Below are positions 1 to 6,536 of a stretch of 8,409 bases of DNA, in pieces; within the stretch, counting starts at the first letter, position 1, and every line of letters starts with the position of its first letter. Under the pieces are notes generated by a model. That model did no database searches. It was not told where the DNA came from and saw only the letters and a program-made list of their open reading frames with translations. The DNA lies in NCBI GenBank assembly GCA_029256565.1, contig JAQSXQ010000050.1, positions 1 to 8,409 of the forward strand, read 5' to 3'. Source of the DNA: Mycobacterium sp. GTDB lineage: Bacteria > Actinomycetota > Actinomycetes > Mycobacteriales > Mycobacteriaceae. The position numbers were made by a program, and so were the translations under genes.

Positions 1-1719
1 CGCGTTAGTTGAGGTCTGCGACGAGGTGCACCACGCAGCGTCCACGGAAAGGGTGGTGATGCAGCGCGGTCCGTACCCGAACTCCACCTTCGCTGGCGCC
101 CGGCTGAAGCCATCGCCGACGAAGCGTCCGTAGTCGATTCGGGTGAGATAGCCGCCGGCGACGTACGAGACTTGGGCGGTGCCGTAGTACGGGCGGTAGT
201 GGTTCGTCTCTTTGGTGTAGTAGTACGACGCGATGTTCTTGGACGGGTCTTCGACTCGGTCGAGGTTCCAGCGCCACACCTTGCTGCAGGACGAGTCGAC
301 GAATGCGGCGGTGTAGCAGGGTTCGCCGGGATGATTACCGTAGACAGGCACGGTCCAGGCGGATCCTCGACTGCCGGTGCCACCGAAGGTGTACTTCGTG
401 CCGTTGACGGTCGTGACGATCCAGTACTCGCCTTCCGGCCCACCGGAGGACTTGTAGTCCACCTTGGTGCCGTCGTGCCGTTTCGGAACCCAGGTGTTCC
501 CGCTCTTGACGAGCTCGGTGGCCGTACCGTTCAGCGAAAGGACGGCGTTTTCTGGACCCCAGCAGAGGTCGGGTGCGGACAGTCCGATGTTGTTCGCGTT
601 CCCGGTCTCGTCATCCGCGCAGGACTTGAAACGTCGCTCGATGAAGCTCGCGCCCGCGTCGAATCCTTCGCCGATCAGTCCGGACTGGTTGTTGGACGAC
701 GGGATGCGGCCGTCCGACGCTGCGGAGGAGTACGACAGGCCGACCTGCGGGGTGGGTCCGGCTGGTACCTGTGGCACGCGCATCGGATAGGACCAGTTGA
801 ACGCCGACGTGGCACCCGTCGTGCCCCAGGTCGACGAGGGTGCGAGGGCGGTCGCGGACCAGTCGCCGAGGGGTCCCGCGACACCGGAGGTGATCGCGAC
901 GGCGCCTGGCGCGGCCGCGGCCGCCGATACCGACCGCAACGCCGCCGGGGCGGACGCGCTCTCGCTGGTGCCTTCGTGGACGGGTACCGTCACCGTGACG
1001 GTCTGCGCGGCCTCATCTTGGATGGTCTCCAGCGGTGTGCTCCGACATTCAGGCGCCGAGCCGGATCCGGGCTCGCAGTCGGGTACCCACATCGCATGAA
1101 CCCGGGAGGCCCAGTCCCCTCCGCCGACGCCGGCGAAGTCGGCGTAGGAGACGGTGAGATCGACGGATTGCTCTTCGACGGCCGGTGTCGTGGATGCGTC
1201 GGTAACTTCGAGCAGCACGCCGGTGATGCCGGCTTGCTCGGTGGTGGCTTGGTCGTAGACCTTGACGGAGACCTGCTCGGGCGCGGGACCGTCGGATGGG
1301 GCCGCCGAGACCTCCATGCCACCGAGATCGGTGGGCGGGTTGCCTTCCGCGGTCGACACATCGATGGGCGCCTGGGCGGCTTGAGGAAGCGCGGTGGGCA
1401 GGTTCAGCTCAACGGGGGTGGTCGGCACCAGCCCGCCTCCGCCGTTCCCGACTCGAGGGTTCGAGGGCGAAGCTGTTCTCAAGTTGAGCGACGTGACGGC
1501 CGTGTCGAAGTTCTGTGCACGGCTTTCGTTGTCATTCACGTCGTTCGTGAGGGCGTGCGCGGCGCTGGACCACCCGAGGCCGAGCAGGCCTGGGTCGATG
1601 CCGAGCACGACGACCAAGCCAGCGGCGATGGTGAAGGTGAGCCGTCGCGCCGCGCGGCTTCTGTTGGTGATCATCCATCCGCTCCGGCGCGTCCGGCGGG
1701 TTGTGGTCTGGTGCGTCAT
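1..1719 (-). CDS. RHS/SpvB-type exported protein, N-terminal 573 residues (runs off left edge)
   Basis: The frame is open from an ATG at 1719 to the window edge, so the C-terminus is missing. The N-terminus is Arg-rich (residues 1-26) followed by a hydrophobic run (about 28-49) and an Ala-rich stretch ending near SSAAHA, which reads as a signal peptide. A low-complexity, presumably extracellular region follows. From about 308 comes the block typical of actinobacterial RHS proteins: FNWSYPMRVP, then PQVGLSYSSAASDGR, NNQSGLIGEGF, FIERRFKSC and DLCWG, then EYWIVTTVNGTKYTFGG and SYYYTKETNHY, and finally YLTRIDYG near 524-531. Known relatives continue into YD repeats, an RHS core and a variable C-terminal toxin, none of which is visible here. 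Cysteines come in close pairs (215/225, 367/386, 468/478, 553/564), consistent with disulfides outside the cell. The start is chosen by the 4-bp overlap with the upstream gene and by GGGAG 8 nt before the ATG; Met16 is an alternative. The toxin role is inference. Confidence 0.9.
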   Translation of the reverse strand, partial: MTHQTTTRRTRRSGWMITNRSRAARRLTFTIAAGLVVVLGIDPGLLGLGWSSAAHALTNDVNDNESRAQNFDTAVTSLNLRTASPSNPRVGNGGGGLVPTTPVELNLPTALPQAAQAPIDVSTAEGNPPTDLGGMEVSAAPSDGPAPEQVSVKVYDQATTEQAGITGVLLEVTDASTTPAVEEQSVDLTVSYADFAGVGGGDWASRVHAMWVPDCEPGSGSAPECRSTPLETIQDEAAQTVTVTVPVHEGTSESASAPAALRSVSAAAAAPGAVAITSGVAGPLGDWSATALAPSSTWGTTGATSAFNWSYPMRVPQVPAGPTPQVGLSYSSAASDGRIPSSNNQSGLIGEGFDAGASFIERRFKSCADDETGNANNIGLSAPDLCWGPENAVLSLNGTATELVKSGNTWVPKRHDGTKVDYKSSGGPEGEYWIVTTVNGTKYTFGGTGSRGSAWTVPVYGNHPGEPCYTAAFVDSSCSKVWRWNLDRVEDPSKNIASYYYTKETNHYRPYYGTAQVSYVAGGYLTRIDYGRFVGDGFSRAPAKVEFGYGPRCITTLSVDAAWCTSSQTSTNA

Positions 1720-4700
1720 TGCGCGTTCTCCCGGATGGTGGGATCGAGGGCGTCGCTCGCGCTGCTGCCCTGGCCGAAGCTCTCTGCCTCCGCGCCTTGG
1801 CAGAGCCGTCGCAGCTTGGACGTGTCGAGCACTTCGCCAGAGAAGATCCGGACGTTGTCGATCTGTCCTGGCCACCAGTTGGTCGGCGCGCCGTTGGCCT
1901 TGCCCCTGCCGAGGACGAATGACGCTGAGGCGTTCCATGGTCCGCCGGCGCCGCGAGTGATCGGTGCGCTGCCGACAGGTTCACCAATGGCGGGGTTGCT
2001 CGGTGTCCCAACGTCGCAGACCCAGAGCCGAACGGTCTTCGTGGCGGCGTTGTGCTCGCCGACGAGGTGCACCCATCCGCCAGCCTTCACGCCCGCAACG
2101 GTCGCCGCGGTCGTCGTGGAGCTGTCGGCTTTGTCGGGCATGCTGAATGCCCAGCAGTCGGTCGTGCCGCAGTTCGCGCGGTACCCGAGCTGGAATCCGG
2201 ATCGCTCGACACCGTCCTGGGACAGTGCGGTGTGGTCCTGCTGGCCGAGCTGGCTCGGTTCCAGGTCCAGGAGCACGTGCGCGGACACCGTGAAGGACTT
2301 CGATGTGTCGAGCACCGGAGTGGTGCCCATCGCGACGGTGGACTGCCCGTTGAAGCTCAGCGCCCAGTCATCATCGCGGGAGCCGAACAGTTGATGAGGG
2401 CCGGCGGACCAGCTCGCGTCGGTCAGGTCCAGAGCTTTCCCGTTCTTCGGCCCTGAGTCCGTCGTGTTCTTGTCGACTGTGTAGATCGCGTCCTCGACCG
2501 GCGTGGCGACATCGAACGAGTACGTCAGCGTCTCGGACTTGTTCTCGGCTCGGTCGATACTTCGCACGTAGATCTGGCGGGCGCCTGTGGCCGACCCCGG
2601 GTTGAACGCCACTTCCGCGCTCGAGTTCACACCAGGGGCCACCGAGACTCTCGTCATGCCAGAGGTAGCGCTGACGGTCGAGTACTCAAACGCGATCACA
2701 TCGTCTGATCCGTTGGGGGTGAGCCGGAACTTCCCGGGGATGTTCGCGCCGCCGCGTTCGAAGCCAGTCTCGTACACCGCTTGGACGCCAGTCGTCACGG
2801 GAGCAATGCTCGGCTTGTTCGGGATCGTGGCATCGACCGAGAACTCGCACCATTGCGACCATCCGGAGTCACGGGCCCCGTCGCCAGCGAGCACGCGCCA
2901 GGAATAGGTGCCCCCGTTCGCGAGACGCCCTGCGGTCACTGGCGCCTTGATGCGGGCGGGCGAGGCGTAGCGCGCCGTCCAGCCGCTCGCCCACCGGACA
3001 TCGGTCGGCACGTTCGTCGTCGACACTTCGAAGTATGCGTCGACCACCTCGCGGTCCGGATCGCTGATGACGGCCGACAGTATCGGCGTCGTGGTGTTGA
3101 TATAGGGGCGGTTCGCGCCTGTGACGCACGGTTTCAGCGGTGTGTCGATCTGCGGCATGGACGGCACATCCGGGCGACGGTTGTACTCGATCGAGAGCGT
3201 CGCGTCGTGACCGAAGCGCTTCCACCCGGTCATCGAGCCTTCGTCCCGCGCCTTCAGCCCAAGTGACAGCGCCGTCCAGCTGTCATTGTCGGCGAACTGC
3301 TGTACGGCCCACTTCGCGTCATAGGTGCGCCAGCCCGTGTTTCCACAGTTCACGCTGTGCGTTTCGGTGCGGGAACTCACCAGGTTGTAGCCGGCCCAGT
3401 CGAGCGAGCCCCAGCTGCTGGAGGGATGGATGTCGCCCAGCATGTGCAGGTCGGTCGTCGTCGCGGCGCAGTTGGCGGCATGGGTGCCGTAGACGGTGAA
3501 GCCGGCGCTGATGATGTCGCTGCCGACTGCCGCGGTCACGGGTCCGAGGTTCCAGTACTCCCACGCCAGCCGCTGCCGGAATTCGACGTGGCAGGTTGGG
3601 ATGTCGGTGCAGTAGCCCGCGCCCTCGCCGCCTGGTGTGCTCCAGTTGTAGAGCGGCCCGGTGTACCCGCCGGAGCGGACCGCGACGTTCTCCGCGGAGC
3701 GTCGACCGCTGATGAGCGGGTCGATGTACACCGGCCACGCCGTCGCCGCGTCGGTCAGCATCTCGTCGTCCGGCGAGACGACGATCCGCGTGTCGACGAT
3801 CGCCGTCGGCATCCGCGTGATCGTGTCGCCCCAACCCGGGGACCTCGTTCGGTCACCCTCGCCGACCTCGGTCACCGACTCGGGCAACTCGAGCGATCCG
3901 CCCGCTGAGTCCCACATGATCGGCGGCGGCGAAAGGAAGATCGTCTCCTGCTCACCATCGACCACCAGCGCACCGCCGTCCGGGCCCGGGACAAGGTCCA
4001 GCCCATCGGACACCGCGGTCGTGAACACGAGGTCGCCTGGCGTTGCGGGAAGGTCCGCGGGACGACCCGCGTCGGTCAGCGCACGGAATCGGTCGGCTGC
4101 GCCCGGGTCAGCGAGCTCGACGATGGGCAGGAAGCCGGTGCCGTCGGCCTCTACGGTCACGATGAGTCGCACACCTTCGGCCAGGGTGTAGAACGCCTGA
4201 TCGCCAGCCAGGACCGGGACGGGCAGTTCAGCAGGGAACCACACGTCCAAGCGGTGCCCGTCCACCGTGATCGAACCGAGCGGGGCGCCTGCGCCGGCAG
4301 CGCCACCGGCGTTCAGCTCCATCCGGTAGACCGGCGACGCGACGTCGAGCACACCTTCACCGGGCGTGCCCTCGATCGTCGTGTCGATCTCAGCCCACTC
4401 ACCCGAGACGTCCGTGCGAGACGGCGATGACGACACGTTCAACCGAGATGTGCCATGCGGTGTCACGTAGCTCGTCTGCCACGGCGTGCGCTCAGACATC
4501 ACCTCGACGTCATCGCCGCACGCGCGCGCCTTCTCCCCCGCATCCACCGGCAACTCGGCTTCCAGCACACTGCAGTCCACATCGGCTTCAGTGGATGCAT
4601 CCACCGACGTGAACGCCCACAGCAGCGAGCCGACCAGCGCGAGCACGAGCACACCGACGACCGCTACCCCGCCGCGCCAATGCGCGGTCAACCAGGCGCT

Positions 4701-4742
4701 CACGCCATAGTCCGGTCGGGCGAGCATGCACACGTCGCCCAA
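1716..4742 (-). CDS. Exported LamG/jellyroll-domain protein of the RHS operon (1008 aa)
   Basis: This is the first gene of the operon. Residues 25-46 form one hydrophobic segment after a short N-terminus, so it is a signal anchor or signal peptide. Residues about 60-125 carry the motif family that precedes these proteins (CGDDVEVMSERTPWQTSY, then GEWAEIDTTI). A DNRLRE-like beta domain spans about 337-520, opening with WPVYIDPLISG. Two Fn3-like modules follow (about 548-637, with PILSAVISDPD and YSWRVLAGDG; and about 640-746). A LamG/concanavalin-like jellyroll fills about 767-981 (SFNGQSTVAM, SKSFTVSAHV, GWVHLVGEHN, WWPGQIDNVRIFSGEV). Such proteins are commonly encoded directly upstream of actinobacterial RHS proteins. 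Their function is not established; a role in surface display, glycan binding or RHS delivery is inference. The start is a TTG with GAGGG 7 nt upstream. An ATG five codons in (4727) lacks a good ribosome site. The stop TGA overlaps the next ATG, implying coupled translation. By eye, third positions are less uniformly G/C than in aceE. Confidence 0.9.
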   Translation of the reverse strand: MGDVCMLARPDYGVSAWLTAHWRGGVAVVGVLVLALVGSLLWAFTSVDASTEADVDCSVLEAELPVDAGEKARACGDDVEVMSERTPWQTSYVTPHGTSRLNVSSSPSRTDVSGEWAEIDTTIEGTPGEGVLDVASPVYRMELNAGGAAGAGAPLGSITVDGHRLDVWFPAELPVPVLAGDQAFYTLAEGVRLIVTVEADGTGFLPIVELADPGAADRFRALTDAGRPADLPATPGDLVFTTAVSDGLDLVPGPDGGALVVDGEQETIFLSPPPIMWDSAGGSLELPESVTEVGEGDRTRSPGWGDTITRMPTAIVDTRIVVSPDDEMLTDAATAWPVYIDPLISGRRSAENVAVRSGGYTGPLYNWSTPGGEGAGYCTDIPTCHVEFRQRLAWEYWNLGPVTAAVGSDIISAGFTVYGTHAANCAATTTDLHMLGDIHPSSSWGSLDWAGYNLVSSRTETHSVNCGNTGWRTYDAKWAVQQFADNDSWTALSLGLKARDEGSMTGWKRFGHDATLSIEYNRRPDVPSMPQIDTPLKPCVTGANRPYINTTTPILSAVISDPDREVVDAYFEVSTTNVPTDVRWASGWTARYASPARIKAPVTAGRLANGGTYSWRVLAGDGARDSGWSQWCEFSVDATIPNKPSIAPVTTGVQAVYETGFERGGANIPGKFRLTPNGSDDVIAFEYSTVSATSGMTRVSVAPGVNSSAEVAFNPGSATGARQIYVRSIDRAENKSETLTYSFDVATPVEDAIYTVDKNTTDSGPKNGKALDLTDASWSAGPHQLFGSRDDDWALSFNGQSTVAMGTTPVLDTSKSFTVSAHVLLDLEPSQLGQQDHTALSQDGVERSGFQLGYRANCGTTDCWAFSMPDKADSSTTTAATVAGVKAGGWVHLVGEHNAATKTVRLWVCDVGTPSNPAIGEPVGSAPITRGAGGPWNASASFVLGRGKANGAPTNWWPGQIDNVRIFSGEVLDTSKLRRLCQGAEAESFGQGSSASDALDPTIRENAQ

Positions 4743-4749
4743 TAGCGCG

Positions 4750-4754
4750 CCCTC
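4750..4754 (-). promoter_or_regulatory. Shine-Dalgarno site supporting a TTG start
   Basis: GAGGG on the minus strand ends 7 nt before the TTG at 4742. It is the only good ribosome site near the N-terminus of the LamG protein. The in-frame GTG (4733) and ATG (4727) are too far from it and have none of their own, so it decides the start in favour of TTG. Confidence 0.5.
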
Positions 4755-4803
4755 GAGGCGGTGACAACCCCACCAACGATCGTCAGCGAACGCTGGCGAA
4801 ACA

Positions 4804-4841
4804 CATCCACGTCGTACTCCCCCGATAAATGCACGTGGATG
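4804..4841. repeat. 9-bp perfect inverted repeat with 20-nt spacer
   Basis: CATCCACGT (4804-4812) and ACGTGGATG (4833-4841) are exact reverse complements. The centre lies about 80 bp upstream of the LamG gene start, so it may be a regulator site or a leader stem for the operon. It could also be chance; no terminator T-run follows on either strand. Confidence 0.5.
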
Positions 4842-4863
4842 GAACTCTATGGACGAGCTGAGA

Positions 4864-4875
4864 GCAAGCGCTTAC
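4864..4875. promoter_or_regulatory. LacI/GalR-family operator-like palindrome
   Basis: GCAAGCGCTTAC fits the general LacI-family operator pattern GnAAnCGnTTnC, with the central palindrome AAGCGCTT. It sits about 120 bp upstream of the LamG gene on the promoter side. No LacI-type regulator is encoded in this window, and a single such match can arise by chance. Confidence 0.25.
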
Positions 4876-5059
4876 CCCAGTAGAGGGGTCGCGCCGTGGT
4901 GCGGCTTTTCGATACAGACCCTTGGCCTCTATCGCTCCCGAGCAACGAGAGCAGCGTTGGGCGCGTCGAACACGCGTGCCCGTCGAGACCGTCGCGCCAT
5001 GGGAGGACTCCGGAGAGGAGGTATTCCCGCTGACGTCGCGGGTGTGAACATCCAACCCT

Positions 5060-5135
5060 TGGTGGGCCCTGCCGGGCTCGAACCGACGACATCCACGGTG
5101 TAAACGTGGCGCTCTACCAACTGAGCTAAAGGCCC
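5060..5135 (-). tRNA. tRNA-Val (anticodon UAC), CCA encoded
   Basis: The minus strand folds into a full cloverleaf of 76 nt. The acceptor stem is GGGCCTT paired with AGGGCCC (one T-G wobble). The D-stem is GCTC/GAGC around AGTTGGTA. The anticodon stem is CCACG/CGTGG with loop TTTACAC, which places TAC at positions 34-36. A 5-nt variable loop (ATGTC) follows, then the T-stem GTCGG/CCGGC with loop TTCGAGC, discriminator A, and genomically encoded CCA (5060-5062). UAC reads GUA and related Val codons. The gene points toward the LamG/RHS operon, so that operon lies on its 3' side. Confidence 0.97.
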
Positions 5136-5176
5136 GCTGCGCGAAGGCGGTCGCCTCAAGCGACAGGCGCGCGGTC

Positions 5177-5182
5177 ATACTA
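5177..5182 (-). promoter_or_regulatory. Possible -10 box of tRNA-Val
   Basis: TAGTAT on the minus strand ends 41 nt before the mature tRNA 5' end, a reasonable position for a tRNA promoter with a short leader. The place where a -35 would be expected (about 5200-5206) is occupied by the duplicated tRNA fragment and does not resemble TTGACA. Confidence 0.25.
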
Positions 5183-5187
5183 TCCGG

Positions 5188-5205
5188 CAACTGAGCTAAA
5201 GGCCC
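5188..5205 (-). repeat. Exact duplicate of the first 18 nt of tRNA-Val
   Basis: GGGCCTTTAGCTCAGTTG on the minus strand (5205 to 5188) is identical to the tRNA 5' end at 5135 to 5118, a direct repeat with 70-bp offset. The identity begins exactly at the mature 5' end and covers the acceptor 5' strand, the D-stem 5' strand and part of the D-loop. The rest of a tRNA is absent. It may be the remnant of a second tRNA-Val copy or a recombination scar. Confidence 0.85.
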
Positions 5206-5265
5206 TGGGGCGACGGGAGGGCAGGTGCCCGCGCGGCGCTCCCTGCATGCTACCCAATGCGTTCG

Positions 5266-5271
5266 TAGACT
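5266..5271 (+). promoter_or_regulatory. -10 box (TAGACT) of a likely leaderless transcript
   Basis: TAGACT matches TAnnnT and ends 7 nt before the ATG at 5279. Transcription would therefore start at or next to the start codon. The absence of a Shine-Dalgarno before this ATG fits leaderless translation, which is common in actinobacteria. No good -35 is visible at 17-18 nt spacing. Confidence 0.45.
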
Positions 5272-5278
5272 CGCGGCC

Positions 5279-5977
5279 ATGGAGGTCGCCGAGCAGCACC
5301 CGAGTCGCACGACGGTGCCCGAGCACCGGTGGCCGGCGGTGACGGCCCTGCTCGTGGCGCTCGCGCTCTACGCCTTCTTGCCGAACGAGCTCTTCGGCGG
5401 GCAGCGGTTCGCGGTCGTCGCGGTCGGCGTGGCCGTGCTGATCCCGCTCCTCGTGATCAACCCGCACCGGTTCACCCGGCAGACCCGGTGGAGCCGGATG
5501 CTCTCGGTCGCGCTGACGCTGCTCCTCGTGCTGACGAACCAGGTCGCCCTGGTCCTCCTCGTGTACAAGCTCGTCGGCGGCCACCACGACGCACCCGGGC
5601 TGCTGCTCGCCGCGCTGCAGGTCTGGGTCGCGAACGTGATCGGCTTCGCCCTGCTGTACTGGGACCTCGACCGCGGCGGGCCGGTGGTCCGCACGAGCTG
5701 GGCGCGCGGCGAGCTCCCGGCCGCGGACTTCCGTTTCTCACAGGACGAGGACGACGACGCCGTCGAGGAGGTCGCGAAGGGGTCGTCGGTGAAGACCGAC
5801 TGGACGCCGCGGTTCGTCGACTACTTCTACACGTCGCTGTCGAACTCGATGGCGTTCAGCGCGAGCGACGCCATGCCGCTCCGCCAGCGCACGAAGCTGC
5901 TCATGGGGCTCCAGGCCTTCGGCGGCTTCGTGATCCTCGCGCTCGTCATCGCCCGGTCGGTGGGCATCCTCGCCTGA
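5279..5977 (+). CDS. Uncharacterised multi-pass membrane protein with channel-like C-terminus (232 aa)
   Basis: I see about five hydrophobic segments, at roughly residues 19-36, 43-60, 73-98, 105-129 and 207-231. Segments 4 and 5 are separated by a soluble loop (130-205) containing an acidic stretch (QDEDDDAVEEV, 155-165). The C-terminal part, DYFYTSLSNSMAFSASDAMP (181-200) followed by a last helix ending VIARSVGIL, resembles actinobacterial membrane proteins of unknown function in which a two-helix ion-channel-like hairpin has been suspected (DUF1345-like). The selectivity motif TxGYG is absent, so a channel function is not supported. The start at ATG 5279 is preferred over an upstream in-frame GTG (5225) because the extra 18 residues are Arg-rich and the -10 box lies between the two. 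It is monocistronic and convergent with ahpE. Confidence 0.8.
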   Translation: MEVAEQHPSRTTVPEHRWPAVTALLVALALYAFLPNELFGGQRFAVVAVGVAVLIPLLVINPHRFTRQTRWSRMLSVALTLLLVLTNQVALVLLVYKLVGGHHDAPGLLLAALQVWVANVIGFALLYWDLDRGGPVVRTSWARGELPAADFRFSQDEDDDAVEEVAKGSSVKTDWTPRFVDYFYTSLSNSMAFSASDAMPLRQRTKLLMGLQAFGGFVILALVIARSVGILA

Positions 5978-6008
5978 GCCGCTGCGCGAGGCATCCGCTC
6001 GCCCTGGT

Positions 6009-6041
6009 TCCGGCTACGCGAGGTCGTCCGGCTACGCGAGG
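6009..6041. repeat. 15-bp direct repeat in the convergent gap
   Basis: TCCGGCTACGCGAGG occurs at 6009-6023 and again at 6027-6041. The second copy contains the ahpE stop codon (TAG on the minus strand), so the first copy looks like a duplication of the ahpE 3' end. A degenerate third copy, CCGCTGCGCGAGGC, lies at 5979-5992 just after the stop of the membrane-protein gene. No T-rich terminator is visible in the gap. Confidence 0.8.
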
Positions 6042-6493
6042 CCCGCGATCGCCTCGCGGTACTGGGCGAGCGTGCGCGCCTCGCCGGGCGAGGTCGCGAA
6101 CACCGCATCGATGCTGCCGTCCGTACCGACGAGGAAGGTCGCGCGGGTCGCGAAACCTCGCGACTCCAGGAACGCCCCGTAGGCGCGGGCGACCTCGCCG
6201 TGCGGCCAGAAGTCGGCGAGCAGCGGGAAGTCGTAGCGCTCGCGCTCGGCCCAGGCCCGCAGGGTGTGCTTCGAGTCGACCGAGATCGCGACGATCCGCA
6301 CGCCGGCCGCGGCGAGCTCGGCGGCGTGGTCGCGGAGCTCGCCGAGCTCGCCCTGGCACGTCGTCGAGAACGCGAGCGGGACGAACACGAGGAACACGGG
6401 GCCCGCCGCGCGCAGCTCGGAGAGCCGGGTGACGCGGCCGAACTGGTCGGGCAGCGCGAACTCGGGCGCGGTCTCCCCTCGCTGCAGCACCAT
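6032..6493 (-). CDS. ahpE: 1-Cys peroxiredoxin, AhpE type (153 aa)
   Basis: This protein reduces hydroperoxides through a single cysteine that becomes sulfenic acid and is recycled by cytosolic thiol partners. The sequence is a full-length thioredoxin-fold peroxiredoxin closely resembling Mycobacterium tuberculosis AhpE. It begins GETAPEFALPDQ; the active-site block is FVPLAFSTTCQGELGELRDH, with peroxidatic Cys46, Pro39 and Ser43 where AhpE has Thr. The block DFPLLADFWPHGEVARAYG follows (88-106), then Arg117 in GFATRATF, matching the conserved active-site Arg. Cys46 is the only cysteine, so no resolving Cys is present and the 1-Cys assignment is direct. The start is ATG 6493, which gives the family length. 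Upstream TTG and GTG codons would add a Pro/Arg-rich extension not seen in the family. The gene is divergent from aceE and convergent with the membrane protein; there is no operon partner in the window. Confidence 0.93.
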   Translation of the reverse strand: MVLQRGETAPEFALPDQFGRVTRLSELRAAGPVFLVFVPLAFSTTCQGELGELRDHAAELAAAGVRIVAISVDSKHTLRAWAERERYDFPLLADFWPHGEVARAYGAFLESRGFATRATFLVGTDGSIDAVFATSPGEARTLAQYREAIAGLA

Positions 6494-6536
6494 GCTCTGC
6501 TCACCACCCACATCACGAGGCCGACGCTCGGGCCCC

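Larger units (their letters stand above)
4743..5059. other. Intergenic region between the LamG gene and tRNA-Val
   Basis: About 317 bases contain no gene I can support. Short open frames exist on both strands. Those reaching the tRNA give products such as GPAGLEPTT (plus strand) or GPLAQLVE (minus strand), which are the familiar translations of tRNA genes and not proteins. The promoter of the LamG/RHS operon must lie here or further upstream, but I see no clear -35/-10 pair. What can be seen: a 9-bp inverted repeat (4804-4841), a LacI-operator-like palindrome (4864-4875), a small 5-bp hairpin (4874-4889), and a near-palindrome CCCGCTGACGTCGCGGG (5027-5043) just past the tRNA 3' end. No T-rich terminator for the tRNA transcript is evident. 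Confidence 0.6.

Noticed and set aside
172..2394. A 740-codon open frame on the plus strand
   Set aside because: It is antisense to both the RHS and LamG genes, which have recognisable domains, coupled start/stop and ribosome sites. The plus-strand product is Arg/Gly/Val-rich with no family resemblance, typical of antisense frames in high-GC DNA.
4893..4909. GCCG-N5-CGGC followed by TTTT as a plus-strand terminator
   Set aside because: The stem is only 4 bp and no plus-strand gene precedes it, so there is nothing for it to terminate.
4849..5103. Plus-strand frame ending in GPAGLEPTTSTV
   Set aside because: Its end is the antisense translation of tRNA-Val, a well-known false protein motif. 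The rest has no coding character.
5060..5205. A conventional attL/attR pair at the tRNA
   Set aside because: The duplicated segment is the tRNA 5' end and only 70 bp away, with no element between the copies. No copy of the tRNA 3' end is found elsewhere in the window.
4783..5310. Minus-strand frames running through the tRNA (one with GPLAQLVERHVYTV)
   Set aside because: They translate the tRNA gene itself and its 5' fragment, a common artefact. No ribosome site or family match is present.
5329..6432. A 367-codon plus-strand frame over the membrane protein and ahpE
   Set aside because: It lies out of frame with the membrane protein and antisense to ahpE. The product is almost entirely Arg/Ala/Pro, as expected for a shadow frame.
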